From NCBI RefSeq assembly GCF_002251365.1, contig NZ_NPJH01000092.1:1-64000 (forward strand): 64,000 nt of DNA. The letters are read 5' to 3'. Within the stretch, counting starts at the first letter, position 1, and the number at the start of each line of letters is the position of its first letter. The notes under the pieces are model-generated. The model was not told the DNA's origin. It saw nothing but the letters and a program-made list of their open reading frames with translations, and made no database searches. Made by a program: the position numbers and the translations under genes. Origin of the DNA: Prevotella sp. P3-122 (GTDB taxonomy: Bacteria; Bacteroidota; Bacteroidia; Bacteroidales; Bacteroidaceae). Below are positions 7,060 to 15,858 of the stretch, one piece after another.

Positions 7060-9381
7060 CTATTTCCTCTTGGTCTTAGGTTCCGGAGCTTTGTTGACAA
7101 TCTCCATACACTGGCTGTAGGTCAGCTCAGCAGCCTTGTCGTGCAGTGCCTTGGGCAACCTGTAGTTCTTTCCGTCGTATGCCAGGTATGGGCCATACCG
7201 TCCGTTCAGCACCTCCATACCCGCATCCTCCTCGAAGGTCTTTATATGGCGTTGCTCCTCCTGCTTGCGCTTGCGCACGATAATCTCTATAGCCTTTTCG
7301 ATGGTCACCGTCATGGGGTCCTCGTCCTTAGGCAGCGAGGCATACTTCTTCTGGTGAAGCACGTATGGTCCGAACTTGCCTGCGCCAATCACCACTGGCG
7401 TACCCTCGAATGTGCCCACTGTGCGTGGCAGCTTGAACAGCTCCAGTGCCTCCTCAAGCGTTATGCTCTCAATGCTCTTGTCGGCGGGCATCTGTGCGAA
7501 CTGAGGCTTGTTCTCGTCATCGGCAGACCCTATCTGTACAGCAGGACCGAAACGGCATATCTTCACATACACCGGCCTACCCGTCTTCGGATCGTTGCCC
7601 AAGAGCCTCTCTCCCGCCTTGTGCTCAGAGCGTTCGTTCATCACCTTGTCCACGACAGGTTCGAAGTCCTTGTCAAAACCTCTCATCATCTTCAGCCACT
7701 CAGCCTTGCCTTCGGCAATGAGGTCGAACTGTTCCTCTACGCGTGCTGTGAAATTGTAGTCCATAATCTCGGGGAAGTTCCTCATCAGGAAGTCGTTCAC
7801 CACCATGCCAATGTCTGTCGGCAGCAGCTTGCCCTTGTCTGAGCCCGCCATTTCCACCTTCGTCCTCGACGTCACCATCGAGCCCTTCAGAGTGTCTATG
7901 GCATACTGCCTCTCTACTCCGCTCTTGTCGCCTTTCTGCACGTATTCCCTCTGCTGTATGGTGGAAATGGTCGGAGCGTACGTTGACGGACGGCCGATGC
8001 CCAGCTCCTCCAGCTTGTGTACCAGGCTTGCCTCAGTATATCGTGCCGGTCCCTGACTGAACCTTTCGGTGGATGTTATCTCTCTGCGCTCCAGTGGGTC
8101 GCCCTCGTGGAGTACTGGCAGCAGCGACAAGTCTTCGGCGTTGCGGCCGTCATCGTCTGCAGACTCCGTGTACACCTTCAGGAAGCCGTCGAAGGTCACC
8201 ACCTCTCCGTTGGCCACAAACTTGTGGCTGTTGCCGTCGGCATCGATGGTGACTGTAGTTTTCTCTATCTGTGCGTCGGCCATCTGGGAGGCTATGGTTC
8301 TCTTCCATATCAGGTCGTAGAGACGGCGCTCCTGCACAGTGCCCTCTATGCTCTGCATCTCCATGGCCGTAGGCCTGATGGCCTCGTGAGCCTCCTGTGC
8401 GCCCTTGGAGTGAGTATGGTAGTTGCGTTTCTTGGAGTATTTCTCTCCGAAGAGCCTTGTGATGGTCTCCTCGCTTGAGTTCAGTGCCAGTGCCGAGAGA
8501 TTTACGCTGTCGGTACGCATGTATGTTATCTGACCGTTCTCATACAAGTGCTGGGCCACCATCATCGTCTGGCTAACCGTGAAGCCCAGTTTTCTGGCTG
8601 CCTCCTGCTGTAGTGTCGACGTGGTGAACGGAGGAGCAGGCATGCGCTTGAGGGGCTTCTTCTGTACCCCACCCACATGGAAGTTGCAGTCTTTGCACTC
8701 CTCCAGGAATGCCAGTGCCTCAGCGTGGGTCTTGAACCTGATGTCCAGCTCTGCTTTCAGCTCGCTCATGCTGCCGTCGGCGTTTGTCACTCCGAACAGG
8801 GCGTTTATCCTGTAGTAGGGCTCGCTCGTGAAAGCCTGTATCTCCCGCTCCCGCTCGACAATCAGTCTCACGGCCACGCTCTGCACGCGTCCTGCCGAGA
8901 GCGAGGGCTTCACCTTGCGCCACAGTACCGGCGAGAGCTTGAAGCCCACCAGCCTGTCGAGAACCCTGCGCGCCTGCTGCGCATTCACCAGGTTCATGTC
9001 CAGATGGCGTGGTGTCTCAATGGCCTTGAGTATGGCCGGCTTGGTTATTTCGTGGAAGACGATACGCTTGGTCTTTTCCTCGTCAAGGCCGAGCACCTCG
9101 CACAGATGCCATGAGATGGCCTCTCCCTCACGGTCCTCATCGGATGCGAGCCATACCTGCTTAGCCTTCTTGGCGCTGCTCTTCAGCTCGGAGACGAGCT
9201 TTCTCTTCTCCTCGGGTATCTCGTAGTGCGGTTCCATCGACTGCTCGTCGATGCTCAGCTCTTTCTTCTTAAGGTCTCTGATATGACCGTAGCTCGACAT
9301 CACCTTGAAGTCGTTGCCCAGGAACTTCTCAATAGTCTTAGCCTTTGCGGGGCTCTCTACGATAACTAAATTGTCTTGCAT
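7060..9381 (-). CDS. topA: DNA topoisomerase I (type IA)
   Basis: This enzyme relaxes negatively supercoiled DNA by passing one strand through a transient nick. The TOPRIM domain is at the N-terminus (LVIVESPAKAKTIEKFLG, then SSYGHIRDLKKKE and SDEDREGEAISWHL). The catalytic tyrosine lies in GQITYMRTDS (Tyr about residue 287). The C-terminus holds repeated RFGPAVQIG / KFGPYVLHQ / RYGPYLAYDG units, the C-terminal repeats seen in many Bacteroidetes TopA proteins in place of Cys4 zinc fingers. The start is set at MQDNLVIV (9381). An ATG at 9390 is possible; the GTG at 9408 falls inside the likely -7 box and is not credible. The 773-residue length is normal. Confidence 0.95.
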   Translation of the reverse strand: MQDNLVIVESPAKAKTIEKFLGNDFKVMSSYGHIRDLKKKELSIDEQSMEPHYEIPEEKRKLVSELKSSAKKAKQVWLASDEDREGEAISWHLCEVLGLDEEKTKRIVFHEITKPAILKAIETPRHLDMNLVNAQQARRVLDRLVGFKLSPVLWRKVKPSLSAGRVQSVAVRLIVEREREIQAFTSEPYYRINALFGVTNADGSMSELKAELDIRFKTHAEALAFLEECKDCNFHVGGVQKKPLKRMPAPPFTTSTLQQEAARKLGFTVSQTMMVAQHLYENGQITYMRTDSVNLSALALNSSEETITRLFGEKYSKKRNYHTHSKGAQEAHEAIRPTAMEMQSIEGTVQERRLYDLIWKRTIASQMADAQIEKTTVTIDADGNSHKFVANGEVVTFDGFLKVYTESADDDGRNAEDLSLLPVLHEGDPLERREITSTERFSQGPARYTEASLVHKLEELGIGRPSTYAPTISTIQQREYVQKGDKSGVERQYAIDTLKGSMVTSRTKVEMAGSDKGKLLPTDIGMVVNDFLMRNFPEIMDYNFTARVEEQFDLIAEGKAEWLKMMRGFDKDFEPVVDKVMNERSEHKAGERLLGNDPKTGRPVYVKICRFGPAVQIGSADDENKPQFAQMPADKSIESITLEEALELFKLPRTVGTFEGTPVVIGAGKFGPYVLHQKKYASLPKDEDPMTVTIEKAIEIIVRKRKQEEQRHIKTFEEDAGMEVLNGRYGPYLAYDGKNYRLPKALHDKAAELTYSQCMEIVNKAPEPKTKRK

Positions 9382-9407
9382 AGTTGCCATTTGATATTTA
9401 TGGGGCA

Positions 9408-9415
9408 CAAAAGTA
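9408..9415 (-). promoter_or_regulatory. -7 box of the topA-aroK promoter
   Basis: TACTTTTG on the minus strand fits TAnnTTTG and lies 18 bases before the ATG at 9390 and 27 before the ATG at 9381. No good -33 TTTG is seen at the usual distance, so only the -7 box is called. It decides against the upstream GTG start. Confidence 0.5.
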
Positions 9416-9641
9416 ACTAAAACTTTTGCTTATACCTTATTATATATGCATAATTTTATTTTTTTTAAGATATTGCCCCATTGCGTTGTAGGCGCATTGA
9501 TTACAATTCATATTCCTGTTGCACAAAAAAACGTCCGCTTGCATAAACCGTAATACATGATGTGTAATGAGATAATTAGGTTCGGCTGAAATATGGAGTG
9601 ATGATTAAAAGAATAATATCTTTGAAGTGAGTCGGATATAA

Positions 9642-9775
9642 CTGTCATGGTCTGTGAATATGACTACACCGCTGATAAGGTTAATAACCTTACGGCCTTA
9701 AGGTTATTAACCTTAATGGCAGTGAAGTCAACATACACAGACCACGCAGCAATAAGCGGTATTCACTCGAAATGT
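9642..9775 (-). repeat. Dispersed palindromic element, copy 1 (inverted, two arms)
   Basis: Read on the minus strand this is one copy of an element found three times in the window. The core at 9677-9714 consists of one GGTTAATAACC arm and one GGTTATTAACC arm separated by TTAAGGCCGTAA, and can fold as a hairpin. The flanks match the other copies: TACCGCTTATTGCTGCGTGG upstream and TTATCAG...TATTCA...CCATGACAG downstream. It lacks the third arm (a 23-base unit) present in copies 2 and 3. The remainder of the 9416-9881 spacer shows no gene; 9416-9641 is A/T-rich and featureless to my eye. Confidence 0.85.
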
Positions 9776-9849
9776 CTTATTTGCCTGAAGTTGCCCATGT
9801 ATGGAACGATTTTTTTGCCGATTTTATCGTGTTATTGAGTTTTTTGTGT

Positions 9850-9857
9850 TATATTTG
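9850..9857 (+). promoter_or_regulatory. -7 box of the SusR-like regulator
   Basis: TATATTTG matches TAnnTTTG and lies 24 bases before the ATG at 9882. This makes the upstream in-frame ATG at 9801 unlikely. No clear -33 element is seen. Confidence 0.5.
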
Positions 9858-9881
9858 CACCAATACTGCAAGCCACAAACA

Positions 9882-12695
9882 ATGAATACCATTATATTGA
9901 TACTGATACTGCTGTTGTTGCCGCTATCCTTGAAGGGGCAGACAGAAAACATGCATAGCCTGACAATAGACGATGGCATGCAGAACGGCTCGGTCATATC
10001 CATCATGCGTGGTTCCGACGGGTTTGTGTATCTCGGCACTTTCACTGGCATCACCCGCTACGATGGTGTCAACGTGGTGAATATTCCCATAACCGGACGT
10101 AGTGACAGAAAATACAATATAGTCTATGCACTCTTCGAGGCAGACCCTACCCATTACTATGTCGGCAATCAGGAGGGACTGTGGCTCTTCGACCCAACAA
10201 CGCTTGAGACAAAGAGGGTTTATGCAGAGGATATCGACTGTGAGGTCCGTGCCATAAGGAAGACTCCCCGCGGAGAAATGCTTGTCGCCACGGTAGGAGG
10301 ACTGTTCCGTATAGGCTCTGACGGTAGACTGTCGAGGATGAGGATTTACAGCTCGTCACGCCTTACCGATACCAATGTGTGCGATATAGCTGTTGTGGGT
10401 AAGGGGAACCCCTCGTCCTTGGGTCGTGAAGGTGCTGTCTGGGCGGTAACGGTGAGTGGCGTCGTGGGCATTGACCTTGCCGGCAATGCGGGTGGCCATC
10501 TGTATCCGGCTCCTGTGCTGTCAGGAGGGTCTGATGATGTGTATGCTACCGGAGCTGACAACCAGACAGTCAGGATCCGCCCCAGCAGAATTGCCATAAC
10601 ACCGGGAGGCGACATTTTCATAGGAACACAGGAGCATGGATTGTGGAAGTTCAGTTCCCGTGACGGAAGTTACCACTTTTTTGCTTTGCCTGGCAGCTGC
10701 GTCAATATGCTCAGCGTGTCTGCCAATGGCAATCTGCTTGTGGCCTCCGACTTGTATGGAGCCGTGGAGCTGAGTCCGCTTACGGGCAAAAGCCTTTTGG
10801 CATACGATGATAAGGGAGGGCCAAACAGCTCGCAGGCAAGGTTCAGCAATCCGCAGGTGTTCTACCGTGACGCTGCCGGCATTGACTGGATAGGCTACAA
10901 GTTCTACGGCCTCGACCATACATACTATAACAGCGGTATTTTCAAGGTGTATCAAATACCGGGCTTGCACGACAGCTCAAAACAGCATGTCATCTGCTCG
11001 CTCGCAGATGGCAATAGAACACTCGTTGGCACGCGGAACGGACTCTACATCGTAGACGATGAACACCAGACGGTGGAATATTTTGGTGAGGACCAGCTTG
11101 GCTCCCGCTATGTGTCGACACTCACGAAGGCTGGAGACAGATATATTGTAGGAACTCAGACGGCTGGATTTACAGAGATTGACGCCGCCACGCTGAGAGT
11201 GATGAATATAGATATGCCACGCCGGCTCTGTAAGTCGCTCGTGTACCAGTGCAGGGACGATGGAATGGGCAATTTATGGCTATGTACTAATCAGGGGCTT
11301 GTGAGATACAACCCTTACCGGCGTCTGCTCAGGCTGTTTGACAATGCCAATTCACAGCTGCCCGACAAGGAGGTGTTCTGCATAGACTTCGACCTTGGGG
11401 GACGCGGATGGATATCTACGCGCAACGGCAACTGCATCTACGACCCAACCTCTGAGACCATATCCACCAAGAACCTCCCCAACAAGTTTGTCGCCCTGGG
11501 ACAGCTGCGCGATATTCAGAGGATGGAGGACGGGCAGATGCTGTTCCTCCCGCAAAGAGGTTTCCCCGTGACGGCAGACGCCAGCGTGCTGAACTTCACG
11601 AGGCTAAGTTTCGATGTTGGCGAGGACGCACCCAACATTTCGTTTTTCAGAAAACACAACGGAATATGTTACTTCTGCACAGATAATGGTTTCTATACCT
11701 TCCGCAATGACTCCTTGCGTTGCTACGGTTACCTTGACGGACTGACATCGATGGAGTTCCAGAGAAATTTCCAGATTGCATCCGATGGCAGGTGCCTAGT
11801 GTCTACAAACAGGGGACTCCTTTGGACAAGAGTCAGCGACCTCAATGCTGCCAACACCATCAATGCCTTACCGGTATTGATATCGCAGATACAGACAGAC
11901 CATTGGTTCAACGATGCCGAAGTAACCGCCGCCATAGCCTCACGTACGATTACGCTGAGCAGGTCGGCAGATGGAATGTCGCTCCGTTTTTCTGCCATGA
12001 CATTTGGCAAGACCACCAGGCTAAGGTACGACTACATGCTTGAGGGATATGACAAGCAATGGAATATGGTTGGCGCAAACCAGACGGCATTCTACCCGTC
12101 TCTCCCATTCGGCACCTACAAGCTTAGGGTCAGGGTGAAAGGCAACGACAGTATTGCCGCCACCTATACTATTGTCGTTCCAATGGCATATTCGACGATG
12201 GCGCTTATTGCCGCGCTCGTGTTTGGCATTGCAGTAATACTCCATGTGGTGTGGTGCAGGTATTATAAGCGTGAATACCTCTGGATAAGGTTGCTTCCAA
12301 AACGCGAGGTCGTGAAATACCAGGGCAGCAGGCTAAGCCAGAAAGAGGCTGAGGCTATAGCCCGACGGCTGACAGCCTATATGGAAGACTCCAAGCCATA
12401 CCTTAATCCAGACCTGATGATGACAGACCTTGCCATTGCCATCGGTGTCTCCAACCATACTCTCTCACAGATATTCACACAGCACATACGTCGAAATTAT
12501 TACGATTTCATCGCAGAATACCGAATAAGGGAGTTCAAGCGCATGGCCGCTGCCGATGACAATCACAAATATACCATCATGGCCATCGCCGAGAAGTGCG
12601 GCTTCCGCTCGCGTACCTCCTTCTTTGGTGTTTTCAAGAAGATTATGGGATGTACACCCAAGGAATATTTGGAGAGAAAGGATAAAGACAGATAG
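9882..12695 (+). CDS. SusR-like membrane regulator: beta-propeller sensor, Y_Y_Y domain, TM helix, AraC HTH, no kinase
   Basis: A 937-residue sensor-regulator. It begins with a signal/anchor segment (IILILILLLLPLSLKGQ). A long periplasmic part follows with two-component-regulator propeller repeats such as GMQNGSVISIMRGSDGFVYL and GMGNLWLCTNQGLVRYNP, then a Y_Y_Y domain (LRYDYMLEGYDKQWNMV). One TM helix lies near residues 770-792. The cytoplasmic part holds only a short linker and a C-terminal AraC-type double helix-turn-helix (about 840-935; LAIAIGVSNHTLSQIF and IAEKCGFRSRTSFFGVFKK). Hybrid two-component systems of this build normally have a histidine kinase and a receiver between TM and HTH; both are absent. 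It likely senses a glycan fragment and controls the adjacent lyase/hydrolase block. The start at 9882 is preferred because of the -7 box and the signal sequence. Confidence 0.88.
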   Translation: MNTIILILILLLLPLSLKGQTENMHSLTIDDGMQNGSVISIMRGSDGFVYLGTFTGITRYDGVNVVNIPITGRSDRKYNIVYALFEADPTHYYVGNQEGLWLFDPTTLETKRVYAEDIDCEVRAIRKTPRGEMLVATVGGLFRIGSDGRLSRMRIYSSSRLTDTNVCDIAVVGKGNPSSLGREGAVWAVTVSGVVGIDLAGNAGGHLYPAPVLSGGSDDVYATGADNQTVRIRPSRIAITPGGDIFIGTQEHGLWKFSSRDGSYHFFALPGSCVNMLSVSANGNLLVASDLYGAVELSPLTGKSLLAYDDKGGPNSSQARFSNPQVFYRDAAGIDWIGYKFYGLDHTYYNSGIFKVYQIPGLHDSSKQHVICSLADGNRTLVGTRNGLYIVDDEHQTVEYFGEDQLGSRYVSTLTKAGDRYIVGTQTAGFTEIDAATLRVMNIDMPRRLCKSLVYQCRDDGMGNLWLCTNQGLVRYNPYRRLLRLFDNANSQLPDKEVFCIDFDLGGRGWISTRNGNCIYDPTSETISTKNLPNKFVALGQLRDIQRMEDGQMLFLPQRGFPVTADASVLNFTRLSFDVGEDAPNISFFRKHNGICYFCTDNGFYTFRNDSLRCYGYLDGLTSMEFQRNFQIASDGRCLVSTNRGLLWTRVSDLNAANTINALPVLISQIQTDHWFNDAEVTAAIASRTITLSRSADGMSLRFSAMTFGKTTRLRYDYMLEGYDKQWNMVGANQTAFYPSLPFGTYKLRVRVKGNDSIAATYTIVVPMAYSTMALIAALVFGIAVILHVVWCRYYKREYLWIRLLPKREVVKYQGSRLSQKEAEAIARRLTAYMEDSKPYLNPDLMMTDLAIAIGVSNHTLSQIFTQHIRRNYYDFIAEYRIREFKRMAAADDNHKYTIMAIAEKCGFRSRTSFFGVFKKIMGCTPKEYLERKDKDR

Positions 12696-12888
12696 CATCC
12701 AAATGTGCGAATATCGCACTGCTTGCAGACGAAATCGGAGAGCCGTACAGTACGTCTCGCTTAAAACGCACTGTACTTACTATTGCTCAAATATCTGGAA
12801 TACAGTCTTTTACCTCTGTACTTTTCCGCTATTCCGCAGGTCGTAACTCTACAGGCGTTAAAAACAGGTTTCGTATTTCATAAAAGGC

Positions 12889-12896
12889 TAACTTTG
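12889..12896 (+). promoter_or_regulatory. -7 box of the second ECF sigma gene
   Basis: TAACTTTG lies 30 bases before the ATG at 12926 and fits the Bacteroidetes -7 consensus. The rest of the 230-base spacer after the SusR-like gene holds a small inverted repeat (GTGCGA-ATA-TCGCAC, 12705-12719) and nothing else obvious. Confidence 0.55.
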
Positions 12897-12925
12897 CAGC
12901 AGAAAACCTAAATCAAGTTAGTCTT

Positions 12926-13438
12926 ATGAACATCAGTAGCAATAAAGTTGGGCAGTTGGTGGGCAAGGCATTTGCCAGCTATCGCAACGAGGTACTGTCA
13001 GTGTTCCTGCAATATGGTATATCCATGGAGGATGCCGAGGACCTGACGCAGAGTGTTTTCCTGAAGCTCCTCGGAGTAGACATTGTTCATGAGGAGAGCC
13101 TCAAGGCTCTTGTCATGGTGACTGCCCTGAACCTGCGCAAGGACTATTGCCGCAGGCAGGCTTTCCGCCGCAAGTCGCTGGCAGCTATGGACACACCGGA
13201 TACTATACAGCACTCGTGCGAGCACGAGGTGATGGCAAAGGACATAGAGGCTGTGGAGCAGTATGTTGTCAGCAAACGTCTCAACAGCATCAATGCCAGC
13301 ATATATTCCCTGAGCCGCCGTGAAGGCCTTCCGGCCAAGGACATAGCCCTCCGACTGGGACTTGATGTCCGGGCCGTAGAGTATCGTCTGTATTACGCTC
13401 GTAAGATTGTGCGTGAAAAGATAGCCCTGGTTATTTAG
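12926..13438 (+). CDS. ECF-like sigma-70 factor without a visible anti-sigma partner
   Basis: A 170-residue protein with sigma region 2 (YGISMEDAEDLTQSVFLKLL, residues about 30-50, and ALNLRKDYCRRQAFRRK) and a region-4 helix-turn-helix near the end (GLPAKDIALRLGLDVRAVEY). Unlike the first sigma factor in this window it has no small TM protein next to it; the downstream neighbour is a convergent AraC gene whose 3' end overlaps it by four bases. It follows the SusR-like regulator and may belong to control of the same accessory region. Region 2 is less canonical than in the other ECF factor, so promoter recognition may differ. Function as a sigma factor is likely; the regulon is unknown. Confidence 0.8.
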   Translation: MNISSNKVGQLVGKAFASYRNEVLSVFLQYGISMEDAEDLTQSVFLKLLGVDIVHEESLKALVMVTALNLRKDYCRRQAFRRKSLAAMDTPDTIQHSCEHEVMAKDIEAVEQYVVSKRLNSINASIYSLSRREGLPAKDIALRLGLDVRAVEYRLYYARKIVREKIALVI

Positions 13439-14316
13439 TCCTTGCGGTATTGCGACGGGCTTACTCCCACGTGTTCCTTGAAGTATTTGCCAAGGAAGCT
13501 CTGGTTGGGGAAGTTGAGCTGTTGCGCTATGTCTTTGATGCTTAATGTGGTGTTCTTGAGCATCACCCTTATTTCGTGAGTAACATAGTCGTCAATCCAC
13601 TCGTTGGGTGTCCGTCTGCTTGCCGTGCGTATCACCTCAGAGAGGTATTTTGGTGTTATGCCAAGGTTCAGTGCATACCATCCCACGCGCCGTTGGGTGC
13701 GGAAGTTTGCCTCGACAAGTTTTATGAAGTCCGTGAACAGTTTCTCCGCCCTTGCCCTGCTGTTTCCCTCGTCGTGCATTATTCTGTATATGCCGTTGCT
13801 CAGGTCGTAGACCATCGTTGTCATCAGCGACCTTACCGTTTCGCGTCGGAAGCGGTGGGCTGTGTCGTTTACCTTATATTCGAGCGCGCGGATATAGTAG
13901 CGCATCAGCTGCGCCTCGTCATTTGTGAGATGGCATACAGGATGCTTGCGTGAGAAGAGGAATAGGGAGGAAATCTCGTGGACATTGGCAACAATCTCCC
14001 GGAAGAAGTTGTCGGACATGGCAATTGCCATGCCGCGGCAGTCGGCAGACAGCCGGCAGCTGTCTACAACCTGGTTTGCTCCAATGATGATTACATCGCC
14101 AGCCTCCACGTCGTAGGGGACGGTGTCCACCTTGTAGTGCGCAGTGCCCTGCATGCACAAACCCACCAAGATGCAGTTCATGCGTCGGGAGACGACGGGG
14201 AACGGCACCTTGGTGACGTCTGTGAACAGCGCAAGCACGTCATCAAGGTGCGTGCATTGGCATGCGTCCGATATGGATTCTATGGATATGGGCGAAAAAA
14301 TATTGTCGGTCATCAT
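13435..14316 (-). CDS. AraC-family transcriptional regulator
   Basis: A 293-residue cytoplasmic regulator. The N-terminal part (residues about 25-150) looks like a cupin-type sensing domain (MNCILVGLCMQGTAHYKV and YDVEAGDVIIIGANQVV). The C-terminal 100 residues form an AraC double HTH (WYALNLGITPKYLSEVIRTA and IKDIAQQLNFPNQSFLGKYF, ending VGVSPSQYRKD). It sits at the downstream end of the hydrolase/lyase block on the same strand, separated from the hydrolase by 70 bases, and has its own -7 box. It may regulate that block, but AraC genes of this form also occur far from their targets. Two ATGs lie in tandem (14316 and 14313). Confidence 0.88.
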   Translation of the reverse strand: MMTDNIFSPISIESISDACQCTHLDDVLALFTDVTKVPFPVVSRRMNCILVGLCMQGTAHYKVDTVPYDVEAGDVIIIGANQVVDSCRLSADCRGMAIAMSDNFFREIVANVHEISSLFLFSRKHPVCHLTNDEAQLMRYYIRALEYKVNDTAHRFRRETVRSLMTTMVYDLSNGIYRIMHDEGNSRARAEKLFTDFIKLVEANFRTQRRVGWYALNLGITPKYLSEVIRTASRRTPNEWIDDYVTHEIRVMLKNTTLSIKDIAQQLNFPNQSFLGKYFKEHVGVSPSQYRKD

Positions 14317-14332
14317 TCTCGCTAATTTGGTG

Positions 14333-14340
14333 CAAAAATA
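14333..14340 (-). promoter_or_regulatory. -7 box of the AraC gene
   Basis: TATTTTTG on the minus strand, 17-20 bases before the two possible start codons. It fits TAnnTTTG; no good -33 box is seen. Confidence 0.45.
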
Positions 14341-14386
14341 GCAAAAAAATACGAGAATGGATGCCTGTGCGCCTAAAAATCGCCCG

Positions 14387-15799
14387 TTACTTGCTGAACG
14401 TTATTCCGCTCACGTGCTCGCCCACGAATATGCGTGCCATGTCGGCCGTCTTGTACCATGCAGGCTTGCCGGGCATGGTGTCGGTGATGAGAGTGCCGTT
14501 GATGACGAGGTTGCGGAAGCTGATGTTCTCGATGGTACGGTTGGGAGAGTAGCCCGTAAGGAGCGACAGCTCTGAGTGTGCGCCATTGTAGGTGATATTT
14601 TCAAGCCTGATGTCCCTGATGCCGCGGCCGGGAGCTTGGCAGTATTTCTTGTTGTAGCACACACGGAAGTTGAAGAGCATGCCCTGTCGGAAGTTCTCTA
14701 TACGGAAATTTCGGAAGGTTATGTCGCGGACAAGGATGTTGTCACCGTTGTTTATGGCAATGCATCCCTGATAGTCTATCTGCTTCTCGGCATGGTCGAG
14801 TATGTCCACGTCCTCGTATACCACGTCCTCGATAATCTCGTTGCGGCCGATGTCACCATGCAATCCTATCATGATGGGGTGTGCGACGTCGGCCCAGTAT
14901 ACGGCGTCCTTGATGCGTATGTTGCTGCATCCGCCCTTGTAGCCCAGACGTGTGCAGTAGATGGTTGAGCAGTCGTCGCTGGTGCGGCAGAACACGTGGT
15001 TGTAGCTGACATTGTTTGACGCGAAGACATTCATGCCGTCGCCCCATCCGTACCAGCTGATGACCTTGGAGTTGGCCACGCTCACGGAGTCGGAGCCGCC
15101 CACGGGTATCTGTGTCGTTATGATGCCGTCGACGGCAACATTGCTTGAGTATCTCACCCTAAGTCCGGCACATTGCCGTTCGGGATTTATGATGCCGTGG
15201 CCGACAACCTTGACGTTTTTGGCTTTCCATACGCTTGCGAAGCCTTTTATGTATGCGCCTCCTGCCACGTACAGGGTCTTGCCTGACGTGACGAGTATGG
15301 AGTCGTCTTTAAGGTCGTAGTAGCCAGGGCCGAAGTAGATGACGTCCTTGCCCTTCTTGACCTTTGGCTCCATGCCGTTGGCAAAGAGCTGCAGGTTGTG
15401 GAATATCTCACCGTTCACCTCTATCGACAAGTCGCGCGGGCGGTCAAGCGTGAAGCGGATGGTGTTGCCCTCCGTGCTTACGGGGATGTTGTAGGAGAGC
15501 GGACGCACGCGGCATGAGTCGATTACTGGCTGGCGCAGGCTCTTCACCTCTACCTCCACGGTGCCCTCGAAGTCGAAGTAGGCAACGGAGCTTTTCATGG
15601 CTGTATGCCTGCAGTTGACAACCTTGTCCACTCTCCATGCATAGGCATCTACGTGCTGCCATTGGCCTCCGGGCGTTCTTACACTGATGTCGAAGTCGTT
15701 GTTTAGCTCCGCTCCCTGTGGGGCGGGATAGGTGACGAGCTTGTCTGCCTGCGCTGACGCGCAGACAAGACAAAGCAGAAGGGTGAGTATTTGTTTCAT
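14387..15799 (-). CDS. Secreted beta-helix glycoside hydrolase (GH28/GH49-like)
   Basis: A 470-residue secreted protein with a signal peptide (MKQILTLLLCLVCASAQA). After an N-terminal beta-sandwich the protein becomes a right-handed beta-helix with regular N/G/V-rich turns. The segments SWYGWGDGMNVFASNN, RTSDDCSTIYCTR and WADVAHPIMIGLHGD resemble the paired-Asp active-site regions of clan GH-N enzymes (polygalacturonase GH28, dextranase GH49). A canonical GH28 NTD/DD/GHG/RIK set is not present, so the exact family and substrate are open. It lies 59 bases after lyase A in the same direction. Its first 23 codons are duplicated at 22643-22711. Confidence 0.78.
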   Translation of the reverse strand: MKQILTLLLCLVCASAQADKLVTYPAPQGAELNNDFDISVRTPGGQWQHVDAYAWRVDKVVNCRHTAMKSSVAYFDFEGTVEVEVKSLRQPVIDSCRVRPLSYNIPVSTEGNTIRFTLDRPRDLSIEVNGEIFHNLQLFANGMEPKVKKGKDVIYFGPGYYDLKDDSILVTSGKTLYVAGGAYIKGFASVWKAKNVKVVGHGIINPERQCAGLRVRYSSNVAVDGIITTQIPVGGSDSVSVANSKVISWYGWGDGMNVFASNNVSYNHVFCRTSDDCSTIYCTRLGYKGGCSNIRIKDAVYWADVAHPIMIGLHGDIGRNEIIEDVVYEDVDILDHAEKQIDYQGCIAINNGDNILVRDITFRNFRIENFRQGMLFNFRVCYNKKYCQAPGRGIRDIRLENITYNGAHSELSLLTGYSPNRTIENISFRNLVINGTLITDTMPGKPAWYKTADMARIFVGEHVSGITFSK

Positions 15800-15858
15800 A
15801 AAACAGAAGTTTAGACTTATTTGTTATTGTTATGGTTCCCGAAGTGTTCTGTGCCGTG

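Noticed and set aside
9382-9408. Extended topA start at GTG 9408
   Set aside because: The codon lies inside the TACTTTTG -7 box, so it would not be in the transcript.
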